Origin: Paeniglutamicibacter sulfureus | GTDB lineage: Bacteria > Actinomycetota > Actinomycetes > Actinomycetales > Micrococcaceae | DNA length: 64,000 nucleotides | Assembly (NCBI RefSeq): GCF_030512175.1 | Contig: NZ_JAULBL010000002.1 | Location: 866,149-930,148, forward strand | Direction: 5' to 3' | Shown here: positions 50,928 to 58,976 of the stretch, one piece after another | Layout of the letters: each line of letters starts with the position of its first letter | Numbering within the stretch: position 1 is the first letter of the stretch | The notes under the pieces: model-generated | The model's input: only the letters and a program-made list of their open reading frames with translations | Database searches by the model: none | Told to the model about the DNA's origin: nothing | Program-made: the position numbers and the translations under genes

Positions 50928-52025
50928 ATGACACATATCGTTCCGGTTCGCCACCTCTTCGGCCCCGGCCCATGCAACCCGTACCCCGAAGCCACCGCCG
51001 CACTTGGACTGCCGCTGCTGGGTCATCTTGATCCGTTGTTCATTGCCCGGATGGATCGCACGGCCGAGGGGCTGCGCACCCTGTGGGGAACCAAGAACAC
51101 GCGCACGCTGCCATTGAGCGCGACCGGTTCGGCAGGCATGGAAGCCGCCTTCGTCAACACGGTGAAAGCCGGGGACGTGGCGGTTGTCGCCGTCAACGGC
51201 CTCTTTGGCGAACGCATGTGCGAGGTCGCCTCGCGCGCCGGGGCCGAAGTGGTGCGCGTGGACCATGAATACGGAACACCGGTCGACGCCCAGCGCGTGG
51301 CCGATGCGCACCCGAACCCCACGGTCATTGCCGCAGTGCACGCCGAAACCAGCACCGGCGTCGTTTCGGACATCGCGGCACTCGGCGCCATCAAAAAGGA
51401 CGCGTTGCTGATCGTTGATGCCGTCACTTCGATCGGCGGCATGCCGGTGCTCGCCGATGAATGGGGGATCGATGTCGGTTACGCCGGAACGCAAAAGTGC
51501 ATCGGTGTGGCCCCGGGTCTCGCACCGTTCACGATCTCTGACCGTGCCTTCGATCGCCGCGTTGAAAAGCCGCAATCCTGGTACCTGGATCTTGGCCTGC
51601 TTGGCGGATACGCCACGGGGGGCTCCGGAGGGGGACGCACCTACCACCACACCGCGCCGGTGGGAATGGTGGCATCGCTGGAAGCGGGCATCGACCGCAT
51701 CCTGGCCGAAGGGCTGGACGCTGTCACCGTGCGCCACCAGGCTGCCGGAAAAGCGCTGCAGGACGGCCTGGAGGAAATGGGCCTGAAGCTGTTCGCCGCA
51801 GAAGGACACCGCCTGCCCCAGCTGACCACGGTGTACGTTCCCGAGGGAGTGGATTCGGCCAAGGTCCGCGCTTACCTGCTGGAACGCTTCAACATCGAGA
51901 TCGGCGGGGGTGTGGGCAAGTATGCCAGCACCGTGTGGCGCATCGGGCTGATGGGCCCAAACGCGAACCCGACCTCGGTTGCGCTGATTCTCTCGGCGCT
52001 GAAGGAAGCCATCGCCAAGGCCTGA
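50928..52025 (+). CDS. Class V aminotransferase (serine-glyoxylate/alanine-glyoxylate type)
   Basis: This 365-residue PLP enzyme has the signature FGPGPCNPYPEATAAL, TGSAGMEAAFVNTV, HAETSTGVVSDI, LIVDAVTSIGGMP and the Schiff-base Lys190 in GTQKCIGVAPG. It matches the serine/alanine-glyoxylate aminotransferase group, which turns glyoxylate into glycine. The ATG at 50928 follows GAGAAAGAG. A small palindrome GCCGGTC-AA-GACCGGC (52040-52055) lies 15 nt after the stop. Confidence 0.88.
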   Translation: MTHIVPVRHLFGPGPCNPYPEATAALGLPLLGHLDPLFIARMDRTAEGLRTLWGTKNTRTLPLSATGSAGMEAAFVNTVKAGDVAVVAVNGLFGERMCEVASRAGAEVVRVDHEYGTPVDAQRVADAHPNPTVIAAVHAETSTGVVSDIAALGAIKKDALLIVDAVTSIGGMPVLADEWGIDVGYAGTQKCIGVAPGLAPFTISDRAFDRRVEKPQSWYLDLGLLGGYATGGSGGGRTYHHTAPVGMVASLEAGIDRILAEGLDAVTVRHQAAGKALQDGLEEMGLKLFAAEGHRLPQLTTVYVPEGVDSAKVRAYLLERFNIEIGGGVGKYASTVWRIGLMGPNANPTSVALILSALKEAIAKA

Positions 52026-52554
52026 CGACCCCTCGCGAAGCCGGTCAAGACCGGCGGAACCGCCCGCTCCGCCGACGCGGGGCGGGCCGTCCTGTCTCCG
52101 GCAACCGTCAGGCCCGCCCTGCGCCTTCGAGGATTCGGCCGCGCCCGGCGCGCATGGGAGTAACGTCGCGCCGTCATGGTTCCAAGGCGGCGGGCAACTT
52201 CGTGTCTAAAAATGACACCCCGTGCTTGCCTGAAGACGCTTCGCGACGGCCCGCAGCGTCCCGCGGTATCGAACCCGGCGGCTCGCTGTGGTCCCGCCGC
52301 GTCGCCCCGCGCTGGGGCTGGCAGAACTCTGGCCTTCTTCGCCATCATCCTGCTGAACCTGCCGGCGTTGGTCGGCGAGAGCAGCTATGGGCCGTTCTCC
52401 TTCGGCGTCCTGGTTCTACTGGATGCGGCTCTGGCGGCGAGTCCCGCTGTTGCCCTGCGTCGACGAACCGTCGTTCTGGACTGAACCGCCCCCTCCCGGT
52501 CAGCGCCGTTTCATGCGCGGCTGGTGGAAGCAGGCACCGCGGCGACGGGCCGGC
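52026..52554. other. 529-nt gap, at most one small doubtful gene
   Basis: A plus-strand frame 52176-52484 ends with two hydrophobic stretches (TLAFFAIILLNLPALVG, FGVLVLLDAALAASPAVAL) that look like a small membrane protein, but its N-terminal third is Arg-rich and no ribosome-binding site decides a start. I do not call it. Nothing else is apparent. Confidence 0.35.
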
Positions 52555-53844
52555 TCACGGGACCTGCGCGGAGGCGGCATGGTCTGGCCGCTCCAACAGT
52601 CGGGACACGGCGTAACCGATGACGATGCCCCAGAACGCTGCGTGGATGTTGAAGAGGTCCAGGCCAGAGATCGTGACGACGAAGGTCACCAGTGCACCGA
52701 GGGTGAACTTTGTGGAGAACGCGCTGACGAAGGCCTGCTGGAGGGCCTTGAGCATGGCAATGCCGCCCAGGGCCAGGACGAAGGCCTCCGGGGTGGCGAG
52801 CATGTAGCGGGTCAGGGTCGGGGCCAGCAGTGCACAGACAAGTGACAACAGGCCGTAAACCACGGCGCCGGTGTACTGCCGGTGCTTTTCCCCCGAAGAA
52901 GTCAGCAGGGCGTTGGTTGGACCGGTCACGCAGGCGGAGACGGCGCCGAACCCGGCGTTGAGCAAGGAGAAGGCGCCGGAGGCGATGGCGAAGGCATTGA
53001 CCGGCGGGCGGTGGCCGGCCGCACGCAGCACGACCACGCCTTGACCGTTCTGGACGATCAGCACGGTGATTGCCAGCGGCACCACCAGTTCAAGTTGCGA
53101 GGCCCAGGTGAAAACAGGTGCGGTGAACACCGGGGTGGCGAAGATCGGTCCCGCCGCGGAGTCCAGGGCAAACTGCCCGCTGGCCGCCACCGCGATGATG
53201 CCGACCACCAGGGTGCCCAACACCGGCGGGAGGTACCTGCCCAGGACGGGCACTGCGGACAGGACGAGGAACGCGAGCACCATAGGCCCGGCCACCACCG
53301 GGTTGGCCTGGGAAGAAGCGACGATGTCGGTGCCGAAGCGCAGGAACACCGCCGCCACCATGGCCATGACGATGGGCATGGGAATGGCAGCCATGATCCG
53401 CCGCACCAGGCCGGTGGACCCGAGCGCCAGGATGAGCAGGCCGGAGACGAAGAAGGTCCCCACCACTTCCGGGAACGAAAGATGCGCCAGGGACGGGCCC
53501 AACAGCACGGTTCCGGGGATTGACCAGGCGAATCCGAGTGGCTGGCTATAGAGCATGGACATCACCAGCGTTGCCAGGCCCGCGGAGAGGAAGATGCCAA
53601 AGACCCAGGATGCCAATTCGACCTGGCTCAGGCCACCGGCGGCACCCACGGCAAGGGTTACCGCGATGGGCCCGGACGCGGAGAAAACCAGCCCGATCAC
53701 CCCGTTGCTCGCATAGTGCGGGGCGATGTCGCGCAGGAAATCGCGCACCCCGGCGGGCTTGAGCGCCGGGCGTTCGAACAACGGTGAACGGCCGGGAGCC
53801 ATGGCGGGGTCCAATGTGCTCTTCTCGGGGATCGGGCTGGGCAT
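52555..53844 (-). CDS. benE: Benzoate/H+ symporter, BenE family
   Basis: This 429-residue membrane protein with about 12 hydrophobic segments has BenE family blocks: GVIGLVFSASGPIAVTLAVG, AWSIPGTVLLGPSLAHLSFP, GFGAVSACVTGPTNALLTSS and DLFNIHAAFWGIVIGYAVS. Members import benzoate with protons. AGGAG lies 6 nt before the ATG at 53844. No benzoate-degrading genes are nearby; it is divergent from an SDR gene across a region with a 47-bp inverted repeat. Confidence 0.9.
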   Translation of the reverse strand: MPSPIPEKSTLDPAMAPGRSPLFERPALKPAGVRDFLRDIAPHYASNGVIGLVFSASGPIAVTLAVGAAGGLSQVELASWVFGIFLSAGLATLVMSMLYSQPLGFAWSIPGTVLLGPSLAHLSFPEVVGTFFVSGLLILALGSTGLVRRIMAAIPMPIVMAMVAAVFLRFGTDIVASSQANPVVAGPMVLAFLVLSAVPVLGRYLPPVLGTLVVGIIAVAASGQFALDSAAGPIFATPVFTAPVFTWASQLELVVPLAITVLIVQNGQGVVVLRAAGHRPPVNAFAIASGAFSLLNAGFGAVSACVTGPTNALLTSSGEKHRQYTGAVVYGLLSLVCALLAPTLTRYMLATPEAFVLALGGIAMLKALQQAFVSAFSTKFTLGALVTFVVTISGLDLFNIHAAFWGIVIGYAVSRLLERPDHAASAQVP

Positions 53845-53919
53845 GGTTGCTCCTGGCTTGACGATGATGATGCTCCTACAAGTCCATCACGCCTGCCGGC
53901 ACATGGGGGGCCACGGTCG

Positions 53920-53966
53920 GGGCCCACTTTATCCGGGGTATGGCATACCCCGGATAAAGTGGGCCC
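53920..53966. repeat. Perfect 47-bp inverted repeat between benE and the SDR gene
   Basis: Arms 53920-53942 (starting GGGCCCACTTTATCC) and 53944-53966 are perfectly complementary over 23 bp around a single G. It lies 75 nt upstream of benE and 46 nt upstream of the SDR start, so it is in the shared divergent control region rather than behind a gene. Confidence 0.85.
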
Positions 53967-54012
53967 GGCTGGAGCCCCTGGCCTGGGGCCGGGGGCTGGT
54001 GAAATGGAACCC

Positions 54013-54783
54013 ATGAACACCATAGCGAATCAGTCCACCAAGTTCAGCGGCCGCCGTGCCGTCGTCACCGGCGCGAGCTCCGGCATCGGTGCAGCCACCG
54101 CCCGCCATCTGGTGGCCGCAGGGTTCTCGGTGCTGGCCGTAGCCCGCCGCCGGGACCGCCTCGAGGCCCTGGCGGCGGAGATCGGCTGCGATGTGTTGGC
54201 CGCCGACATTACTTCCGATGACGACGTGGCGCGCATCGTGGAAGCCGCCGGAGATGTCCAGGTGCTGGTCAACAACGCCGGCGGTGCGCGCGGCACCGAG
54301 ACCGTCGCCGACGCGGACCTGGAAAAGTGGTCCTGGATGTACGAGGTCAACGTGCTGGGCACCCTCAGGCTGACCAAGGCACTGCTTCCGGCACTGCGGG
54401 CGTCGGGACGCGGCGACATCGTGGTCGTTTCCTCGGTGGCGGGCCAGGACACCTATGAGGGCGGGGGCGGTTACGCCGCCGCGAAACACGCGGAGCGGGT
54501 CATCGCCCGGACTCTGCGGCTGGAACTGAACGGCGAACCGATCCGGGTCATCGAGATCGTGCCGGGATTGGTGCACACCGAGGAGTTTTCCCTGCGCCGT
54601 CTCGGCGGGAACCAGTCGGCAGCCGATGCCGTATATGCCGGGGTCTCCGAGCCGCTCTCGGCCGACGATGTCGCCGAATGCATCGCCTGGACCCTGAATC
54701 GACCCCACCACGTGAACATCGATGAACTGGTCGTCAAGCCGCTGGCCCAAGCGGCAATCCACAAGTTGCACCGCACGCCGTAA
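54013..54783 (+). CDS. SDR-family NADP-dependent dehydrogenase (YdfG-like)
   Basis: This 256-residue classical SDR has the cofactor motif VVTGASSGIGAATA (about 17-30), VNNAG near 95 and the active-site region VVSSVAGQDTYEGGGGYAAAK, cited here in two parts as VVSSVAG and YAAAK with Ser, Tyr and Lys in order. Early ARRRDR suggests NADP preference. The downstream XRE/MmyB regulator starts 54 nt after it, a frequent pairing in actinobacteria. ATGs at 54004 and 54013 are both possible. Confidence 0.87.
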   Translation: MNTIANQSTKFSGRRAVVTGASSGIGAATARHLVAAGFSVLAVARRRDRLEALAAEIGCDVLAADITSDDDVARIVEAAGDVQVLVNNAGGARGTETVADADLEKWSWMYEVNVLGTLRLTKALLPALRASGRGDIVVVSSVAGQDTYEGGGGYAAAKHAERVIARTLRLELNGEPIRVIEIVPGLVHTEEFSLRRLGGNQSAADAVYAGVSEPLSADDVAECIAWTLNRPHHVNIDELVVKPLAQAAIHKLHRTP

Positions 54784-54836
54784 TGCCCCGCATCCCTGGA
54801 AGTGGGATCATGGACAGTGGCGAAAGGAGCCCGGAG

Positions 54837-55754
54837 ATGACAGCTGGCACCGAGCTCGGTGAGTTCCTCAAGGTCCGCCGCGCCCTGGTCTCACCTGCTG
54901 GTGACGGAGGTCCGAGACGACGCGTACCGGGACTGCGGCGGGAGGAAGTCGCCGCGCTGGCCAAGGTCAGCACCGACTACTACACCCGCCTGGAACAAGG
55001 GCGGCACAAGCGTCCGTCCGAGGCCGTGTTGGATGCCTTGGCCCATGCCCTGCAGCTCGATGACCTGGCAACCCGCCACCTGTTCGACCTTGCCCGTGCC
55101 GTGGCCTCCCCGCGCCGTACCGAGCCGCAGAGCGCCGTCCAGCACGTGCGCCCTTCCCTGCATCTGCTGCTGGCCTCCTTCACCGAGCACCCGGCATTCA
55201 TCCGCGGGCGACGCACCGAAGTGCTGGCCATGAACCCGTTGGCCGCCTTTCTGCTGGCGAACTTTCCCGCAAAGCCGGTACGCCAGCGCAGCCTCATCCG
55301 TTGGACCTTCCTGGAGGAGGAAGCAAGAACCCGCTACGTGGACTGGGAGAAGACAGCCTCCTCGATGGTGGGTACGTTGCGTCTGGATGCCGGCCGCCAC
55401 CCGGACGATCCGCTCCTGGCCCAGCTCGTGGGGGAACTGGCGGTGAACAGTGCCGAGTTCCGCACATGGTGGGCCGACCATCGCGTGGTCGAGCGCCGTG
55501 ACGGGATCAAGCGGCTCAACCACCCCTTGGTGGGCCGCCTCGACATCCGTTACGAGGCCCTGACGGTCACCGGGGAGCCGGACCAGACGATGTTCATCTA
55601 CACCACGGATCCCGGTTCCGAATCAGAATCCAAGCTGCGCACCCTCGCCAGCTGGGTATACGGCGACACGACGGCACGAGACCTTATCGAAACAACCGCG
55701 GAACACCCGGGCTTGCAAGATCCCCAGCCGAAAGACGATCCGGGCGCACGCTGA
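54837..55754 (+). CDS. XRE-family regulator with MmyB-like ligand domain
   Basis: This 305-residue regulator has an N-terminal helix-turn-helix (LGEFLKVRRALVSP, RVPGLRREEVAALAKVSTDY then YTRLEQGR) and a C-terminal MmyB-like domain (FTEHPAFIRGRRTEVLAMNP, LAAFLLANF, HRVVERRDGIKRLNHPLVG). Such proteins usually control the adjacent SDR gene. AAAGGAG lies 8 nt before the ATG at 54837, which decides the start. The large inverted repeat upstream of the SDR gene is a candidate target. Confidence 0.9.
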   Translation: MTAGTELGEFLKVRRALVSPAGDGGPRRRVPGLRREEVAALAKVSTDYYTRLEQGRHKRPSEAVLDALAHALQLDDLATRHLFDLARAVASPRRTEPQSAVQHVRPSLHLLLASFTEHPAFIRGRRTEVLAMNPLAAFLLANFPAKPVRQRSLIRWTFLEEEARTRYVDWEKTASSMVGTLRLDAGRHPDDPLLAQLVGELAVNSAEFRTWWADHRVVERRDGIKRLNHPLVGRLDIRYEALTVTGEPDQTMFIYTTDPGSESESKLRTLASWVYGDTTARDLIETTAEHPGLQDPQPKDDPGAR

Positions 55755-55927
55755 TTGTCGGTGGCGGACGATTCGGTGCATTCGGTTGGCGCACCCGCGA
55801 TGCAAAGCCCCGAACGTCGCGGAGTGGATGCCGGACGGCAACGTCGAAGCTGACTGGTCGTTAAACCCATGTCGACGCGAGTCGCCAGCCCCAAGCCCGC
55901 GCAGCCCAAATTGTCCCCAACAACCCC

Positions 55928-55976
55928 TTGTGCCGGACCTCGCGGCGCGCTAATGTACAACCAAATGGTTGTACAT
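55928..55976 (+). promoter_or_regulatory. ArsR promoter and operator overlapping the start codon
   Basis: -35 TTGTGC (55928-55933), 17-bp spacer, -10 TAATGT (55951-55956). The inverted repeat ATGTACAACCA-AA-TGGTTGTACAT (55953-55976, perfect 11-bp arms) covers the -10, the expected transcription start and the ATG at 55965. Confidence 0.72.
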
Positions 55977-56315
55977 CTATTGAGTGAACTCGAGATCGAC
56001 CGCATCTTCCAGGCCATGGCAGATGCAACCCGGCGCGACATCATCAAGCAGGCGATGCTTCGGGAACAGTCGGTCTCCGATTTGGCGAAGCGCTATGAGA
56101 TGAGCTTCGCAGCCGTGCAAAAGCACGTGGCGGTGCTCGAGAAAGCATCGCTGATCACCAAGGAGCGACGCGGAAGGGAGCAGATTGTGCATGGGAACCT
56201 GGAATCCTTGCGCCGTGCCGCCGGGCTGCTGGAAGCCTACGAGGGCATTTGGCGGCAACGCGTCGGCATGATCGGAGACATTCTCTCCGGCGAACATGAA
56301 GGAGTAAGACCATGA
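55965..56315 (+). CDS. ArsR-family regulator
   Basis: This 116-residue winged-helix repressor has ELEIDRIFQAMADATRRDII, SVSDLAKRYEMSFAAVQKHV and AVLEKASLITKERRGREQIV, the pattern of ArsR proteins paired with SRPBCC genes. No metal-binding Cys are present, so it is not a classical metal sensor. The -10 box ends 8 nt before the ATG at 55965, so the mRNA is probably leaderless; an ATG at 55953 would lie inside the promoter. It overlaps the SRPBCC gene by ATGA. Confidence 0.87.
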   Translation: MVVHLLSELEIDRIFQAMADATRRDIIKQAMLREQSVSDLAKRYEMSFAAVQKHVAVLEKASLITKERRGREQIVHGNLESLRRAAGLLEAYEGIWRQRVGMIGDILSGEHEGVRP

Positions 56316-56809
56316 GCGTCATCAGCGTTCAAACCGACCCGGAAAACCTCACCCTCACGCTCGTTGCCGAATTCGAGGCAAGGAAGGAACGCGTCTGGCA
56401 GGTCTGGGAAGATCCCCGGCAGCTCGAGCGGTGGTGGGGCCCGCCGACGTGGCCCGCAACCTTCGTTCGGCACGAGTTTTCCGAGGGTGGGGAATGCAGG
56501 TACTACATGACTGGCCCGGACGGGGAAAAGGCCCGTGGCTGGTGGAAGATCTTGTCGGTGGATGCGCCGAACGGCTTTGAATTCCAGGACGGATTCGCCG
56601 GGGACGACGGGGAGCCAAGCGGCTTTCTCGGCACCACGCGTTGCGTGGTCAGCCTGGAGGAATAAGACGGGAAAACCAGGATGACCTCGGTGTCCTCATT
56701 TGAAAGCGCCGAGCAGCTCGAGGAAATGACCAAGATGGGCATGGACGAGGGTATGCGCGAGGCAGCGGGACAGATCGACGCGATTCTTGCCGAGACTCCT
56801 GTCAGATAG
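56312..56809 (+). pseudogene. SRPBCC (AHSA1-like) gene interrupted by an in-frame TAA
   Basis: The frame starts at 56312, overlapping arsR, and encodes an AHSA1/START-type SRPBCC domain: LTLVAEFEARKERVWQVWED, LERWWGPPTWPATF, GGECRYYMTGPDG. After SLEE a TAA stands at 56663-56665. The same frame then continues without a break as DGKTRMTSVSSFESAEQLEE, MTKMGMDEGMREAAGQID and AILAE, the normal C-terminus of this family, to a TAG at 56807-56809. The full length (165 sense codons plus the stop) is right for the family. Either a recent nonsense mutation or a sequencing error has split it; the 117-residue product would lack the last helix. Confidence 0.8.
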
Positions 56810-56908
56810 CCGTTTCCGCGGGGAATTGCATGGGGATAGAGGGGGCGGGCCGCTTTGGTTCGCCCTCTTTTTCGTGCCCAATGAGATCCTCTGCGCGCTG
56901 TATCAGGA

Positions 56909-56952
56909 TTGCTCTACTTATCGTTTAACGATAGATTCGAGTCGTTACTCGA
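56909..56952 (+). promoter_or_regulatory. Promoter of the DUF2975/XRE pair with two palindromes
   Basis: -35 TTGCTC (56909-56914), 17-bp spacer, -10 TAGATT (56932-56937). The spacer holds TATCGTT-T-AACGATA (56919-56933, perfect 7-bp arms), and a second palindrome TCGAGT-N4-ACTCGA (56937-56952) follows. The XRE protein encoded at 57445 is the likely binder of the first. Confidence 0.62.
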
Positions 56953-56968
56953 TATTAGGAGCCCCTCA

Positions 56969-57445
56969 ATGGGAAAAATTACTGTCCTCGCGTTGCGCAT
57001 TGTCCTTGCGCTGGGTCTTGCCGGATCGTTGTTCGTGCAGGCGGTGATGGTCCCGCTGCTGGCCATCGACCTGAATGAGGCTGGCCCCGACGTCATTGCC
57101 GTGCGGACCCCCATGATCGTGATCGTGTTGCTGGGTATCGTCACCGTCCAGGTTTCCATGGTCTGCGTGTGGCGGTTGTTGAGCATGGTGCGCAGGGGAA
57201 CGGTATTCTCCCGCGGTGCCTTCCGCTACGTGGACATCGTGATTGGTGCCGTCGCCGCGGCAGCCTTGCTCACCTTCGCCATGGCCGTGGTGCTGGCGCC
57301 CGGCGAGGCAGTCGCCCCGGGAATAGTCCTTTTGCTCTGCGGCGGGGCACTGTTGGTCGGCGGGGTGGCGCTCATCGTCATTGTGCTGCGCATGCTGCTG
57401 GCCCAGGCTCTGGGAATGCGTGCCGAACTCGACGAGGTTATTTGA
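56969..57445 (+). CDS. DUF2975 membrane protein
   Basis: This 158-residue protein with four hydrophobic segments begins KITVLALRIVLALGLAGSLF and contains VSMVCVWRLLSMVRRGTVFS then RGAFRYVDIV, the conserved centre of DUF2975. AGGAG lies 8 nt before the ATG at 56969. Its stop overlaps the start of the XRE gene (TGATG). This pairing resembles the B. subtilis YoaS-YozG type of membrane protein with small regulator, whose function is unknown. Confidence 0.83.
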   Translation: MGKITVLALRIVLALGLAGSLFVQAVMVPLLAIDLNEAGPDVIAVRTPMIVIVLLGIVTVQVSMVCVWRLLSMVRRGTVFSRGAFRYVDIVIGAVAAAALLTFAMAVVLAPGEAVAPGIVLLLCGGALLVGGVALIVIVLRMLLAQALGMRAELDEVI

Positions 57446-57681
57446 TGCCGATCATCGTGGATATCGACATCATGCTGGCCAGGCGCAAGATGCAGGTTGG
57501 AGTTCTCGCCGAACGCATCGGCATCACGCCGGCCAACCTGGCCGTTCTCAAGAACGGACGGGCCAAGGCAGTTCGCTTCGCGACGCTCGAGGCATTGTGC
57601 GACGTGCTCGAATGCCAACCCGGGGACCTGCTGCGGTGGGAACCCGGACCGTCGGCCGATGCCGGTGCCTCGGAAGCCTGA
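57445..57681 (+). CDS. Small XRE-family regulator (YozG-like)
   Basis: This 78-residue single-domain helix-turn-helix protein begins MPIIVDIDIMLARRKMQVGV and continues LAERIGITPANLAVLKNGRA, RFATLEALCDVLECQPGDLL, all standard for the Cro/CI-type YozG family. It is translationally coupled to the DUF2975 gene. It probably controls its own operon through the TATCGTT palindrome upstream. Confidence 0.88.
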   Translation: MPIIVDIDIMLARRKMQVGVLAERIGITPANLAVLKNGRAKAVRFATLEALCDVLECQPGDLLRWEPGPSADAGASEA

Positions 57682-57779
57682 CTGTTCCTGCCGGCCTTCC
57701 GGGAGCCCTCCTTGCTTGGCATCGCCAACGCCGCCGCACCGGCGTACGGTGGAGATACCAAGTCGCTTGATGGGGATTG

Positions 57780-58976
57780 ATGGCCGTGAAACCCGCTGTA
57801 CTCAAAAAATGGATACCCGCCGCGCTGGCGCCCGCCGTCATTGCCGCCTTCGCGATGGGAGCCTCGATCTCCGCGAACGCGCAGGTGCAGCTCGAACCCA
57901 AGACCCCGCAACAGGTCCTGCAGATGATCGCGGGATCCCACGTCACCGACTTCTCCGGAACCGCCCGCATGACGCTCGACCTGGGGATCCCGCAGCTGCC
58001 GGATGCGGGAAGCACTGGCATGGCGCAGCCGGGCCCCTCGGAGGCAGGGGTCGACTCTCCTTCCTCGGATGATCCCGAGTCCGCCGGCGCCGACATGCTG
58101 GGGATGCTCTCGGCGCTATCGGGAACCCACGAGGCAAGGGTGTACGTGGACGGACCGGACAAGGCGCGGATCCAGGTCATGGAAGAGATGAAAGAGCAGA
58201 ACATCATCCGAAATGGTTCCTCGCTGTGGCACTACGACTCCGCCGAGAACACCGCCGTTCATGTGCAGCTTCCCGAATCCCACCGCCAGGCCGGTCCGCC
58301 ACGACACACGATGCAGCCGCCAACTCCCGAGGTGGTCGCTGACCGCTTCCTCGATGCGATGGGGGCAAACACCGACATCAGCGTGCAGGCGGACACTCGC
58401 GTGGCCGGCCGGGACGCCTACACCCTTGAATTGGACCCGCGCAGCGAGAACTCGCTGATAGCAAAGGTGAGCATCGGCGTCGACGCCGCCACCGGGGCAC
58501 CACTGGAGGTCGTCGTGGATGCGGTCGGGCAGGAAGATCCGGCCATGGCCGTTGGATTCACCACGTTCACCCCGGAGACACCTGCGGCAGATCTCTTCGA
58601 ATTCACGCCACCGCCGGGGGCAGAGGTGAGTGAACGGGAAATCCCGAAGGATCACCTTGGCCGCAAAAACCCCGAGCGGTTCCCGGACCACAAACCCGGT
58701 GCCAAGGATGAAACCGTCGAACCAGATTCCAAGGACCTTGCCGATCCCCCCGGCGCGATCAACGGCACCGGCTGGGACACCGTCATGGTGGTTCCCGCCG
58801 GCCAGGTCCCCGAGGACCTGGCTGCGAACGAACTGCTGAACCAGCTGGCCACCCCGGTCGAAGGCGGAAAACTGCTCCACACCTCGCTGCTCAATGTCTT
58901 GGTCACCGATGACGGGCGCATGGTCTTCGGCGCCGTGACGGTGGCCAGGCTACAGGCCGCGGCCAACGACCAGTGA
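57780..58976 (+). CDS. Exported LolA-like/MucB-RseB-type protein
   Basis: This 398-residue protein has an N-terminal signal segment (WIPAALAPAVIAAFAMGASI, cut probably after ANA). Its body resembles the LolA/RseB fold found in actinobacterial sensors of envelope lipids: FSGTARMTLDLG, YVDGPDKARIQVMEEMKEQN, SSLWHYDSAENTAVHVQLPE and PRSENSLIAKVSIGVDAATG. GGGGATT lies before the ATG at 57780. Its stop overlaps the start of an ABC transporter ATPase gene (GTGA), so it probably works with that transporter at the outer face of the membrane. Confidence 0.78.
   Translation: MAVKPAVLKKWIPAALAPAVIAAFAMGASISANAQVQLEPKTPQQVLQMIAGSHVTDFSGTARMTLDLGIPQLPDAGSTGMAQPGPSEAGVDSPSSDDPESAGADMLGMLSALSGTHEARVYVDGPDKARIQVMEEMKEQNIIRNGSSLWHYDSAENTAVHVQLPESHRQAGPPRHTMQPPTPEVVADRFLDAMGANTDISVQADTRVAGRDAYTLELDPRSENSLIAKVSIGVDAATGAPLEVVVDAVGQEDPAMAVGFTTFTPETPAADLFEFTPPPGAEVSEREIPKDHLGRKNPERFPDHKPGAKDETVEPDSKDLADPPGAINGTGWDTVMVVPAGQVPEDLAANELLNQLATPVEGGKLLHTSLLNVLVTDDGRMVFGAVTVARLQAAANDQ

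Noticed and set aside
52176-52484. Possible small membrane protein
   Set aside because: Two hydrophobic stretches but no start signal and an implausible N-terminus; left as a note in the gap entry.
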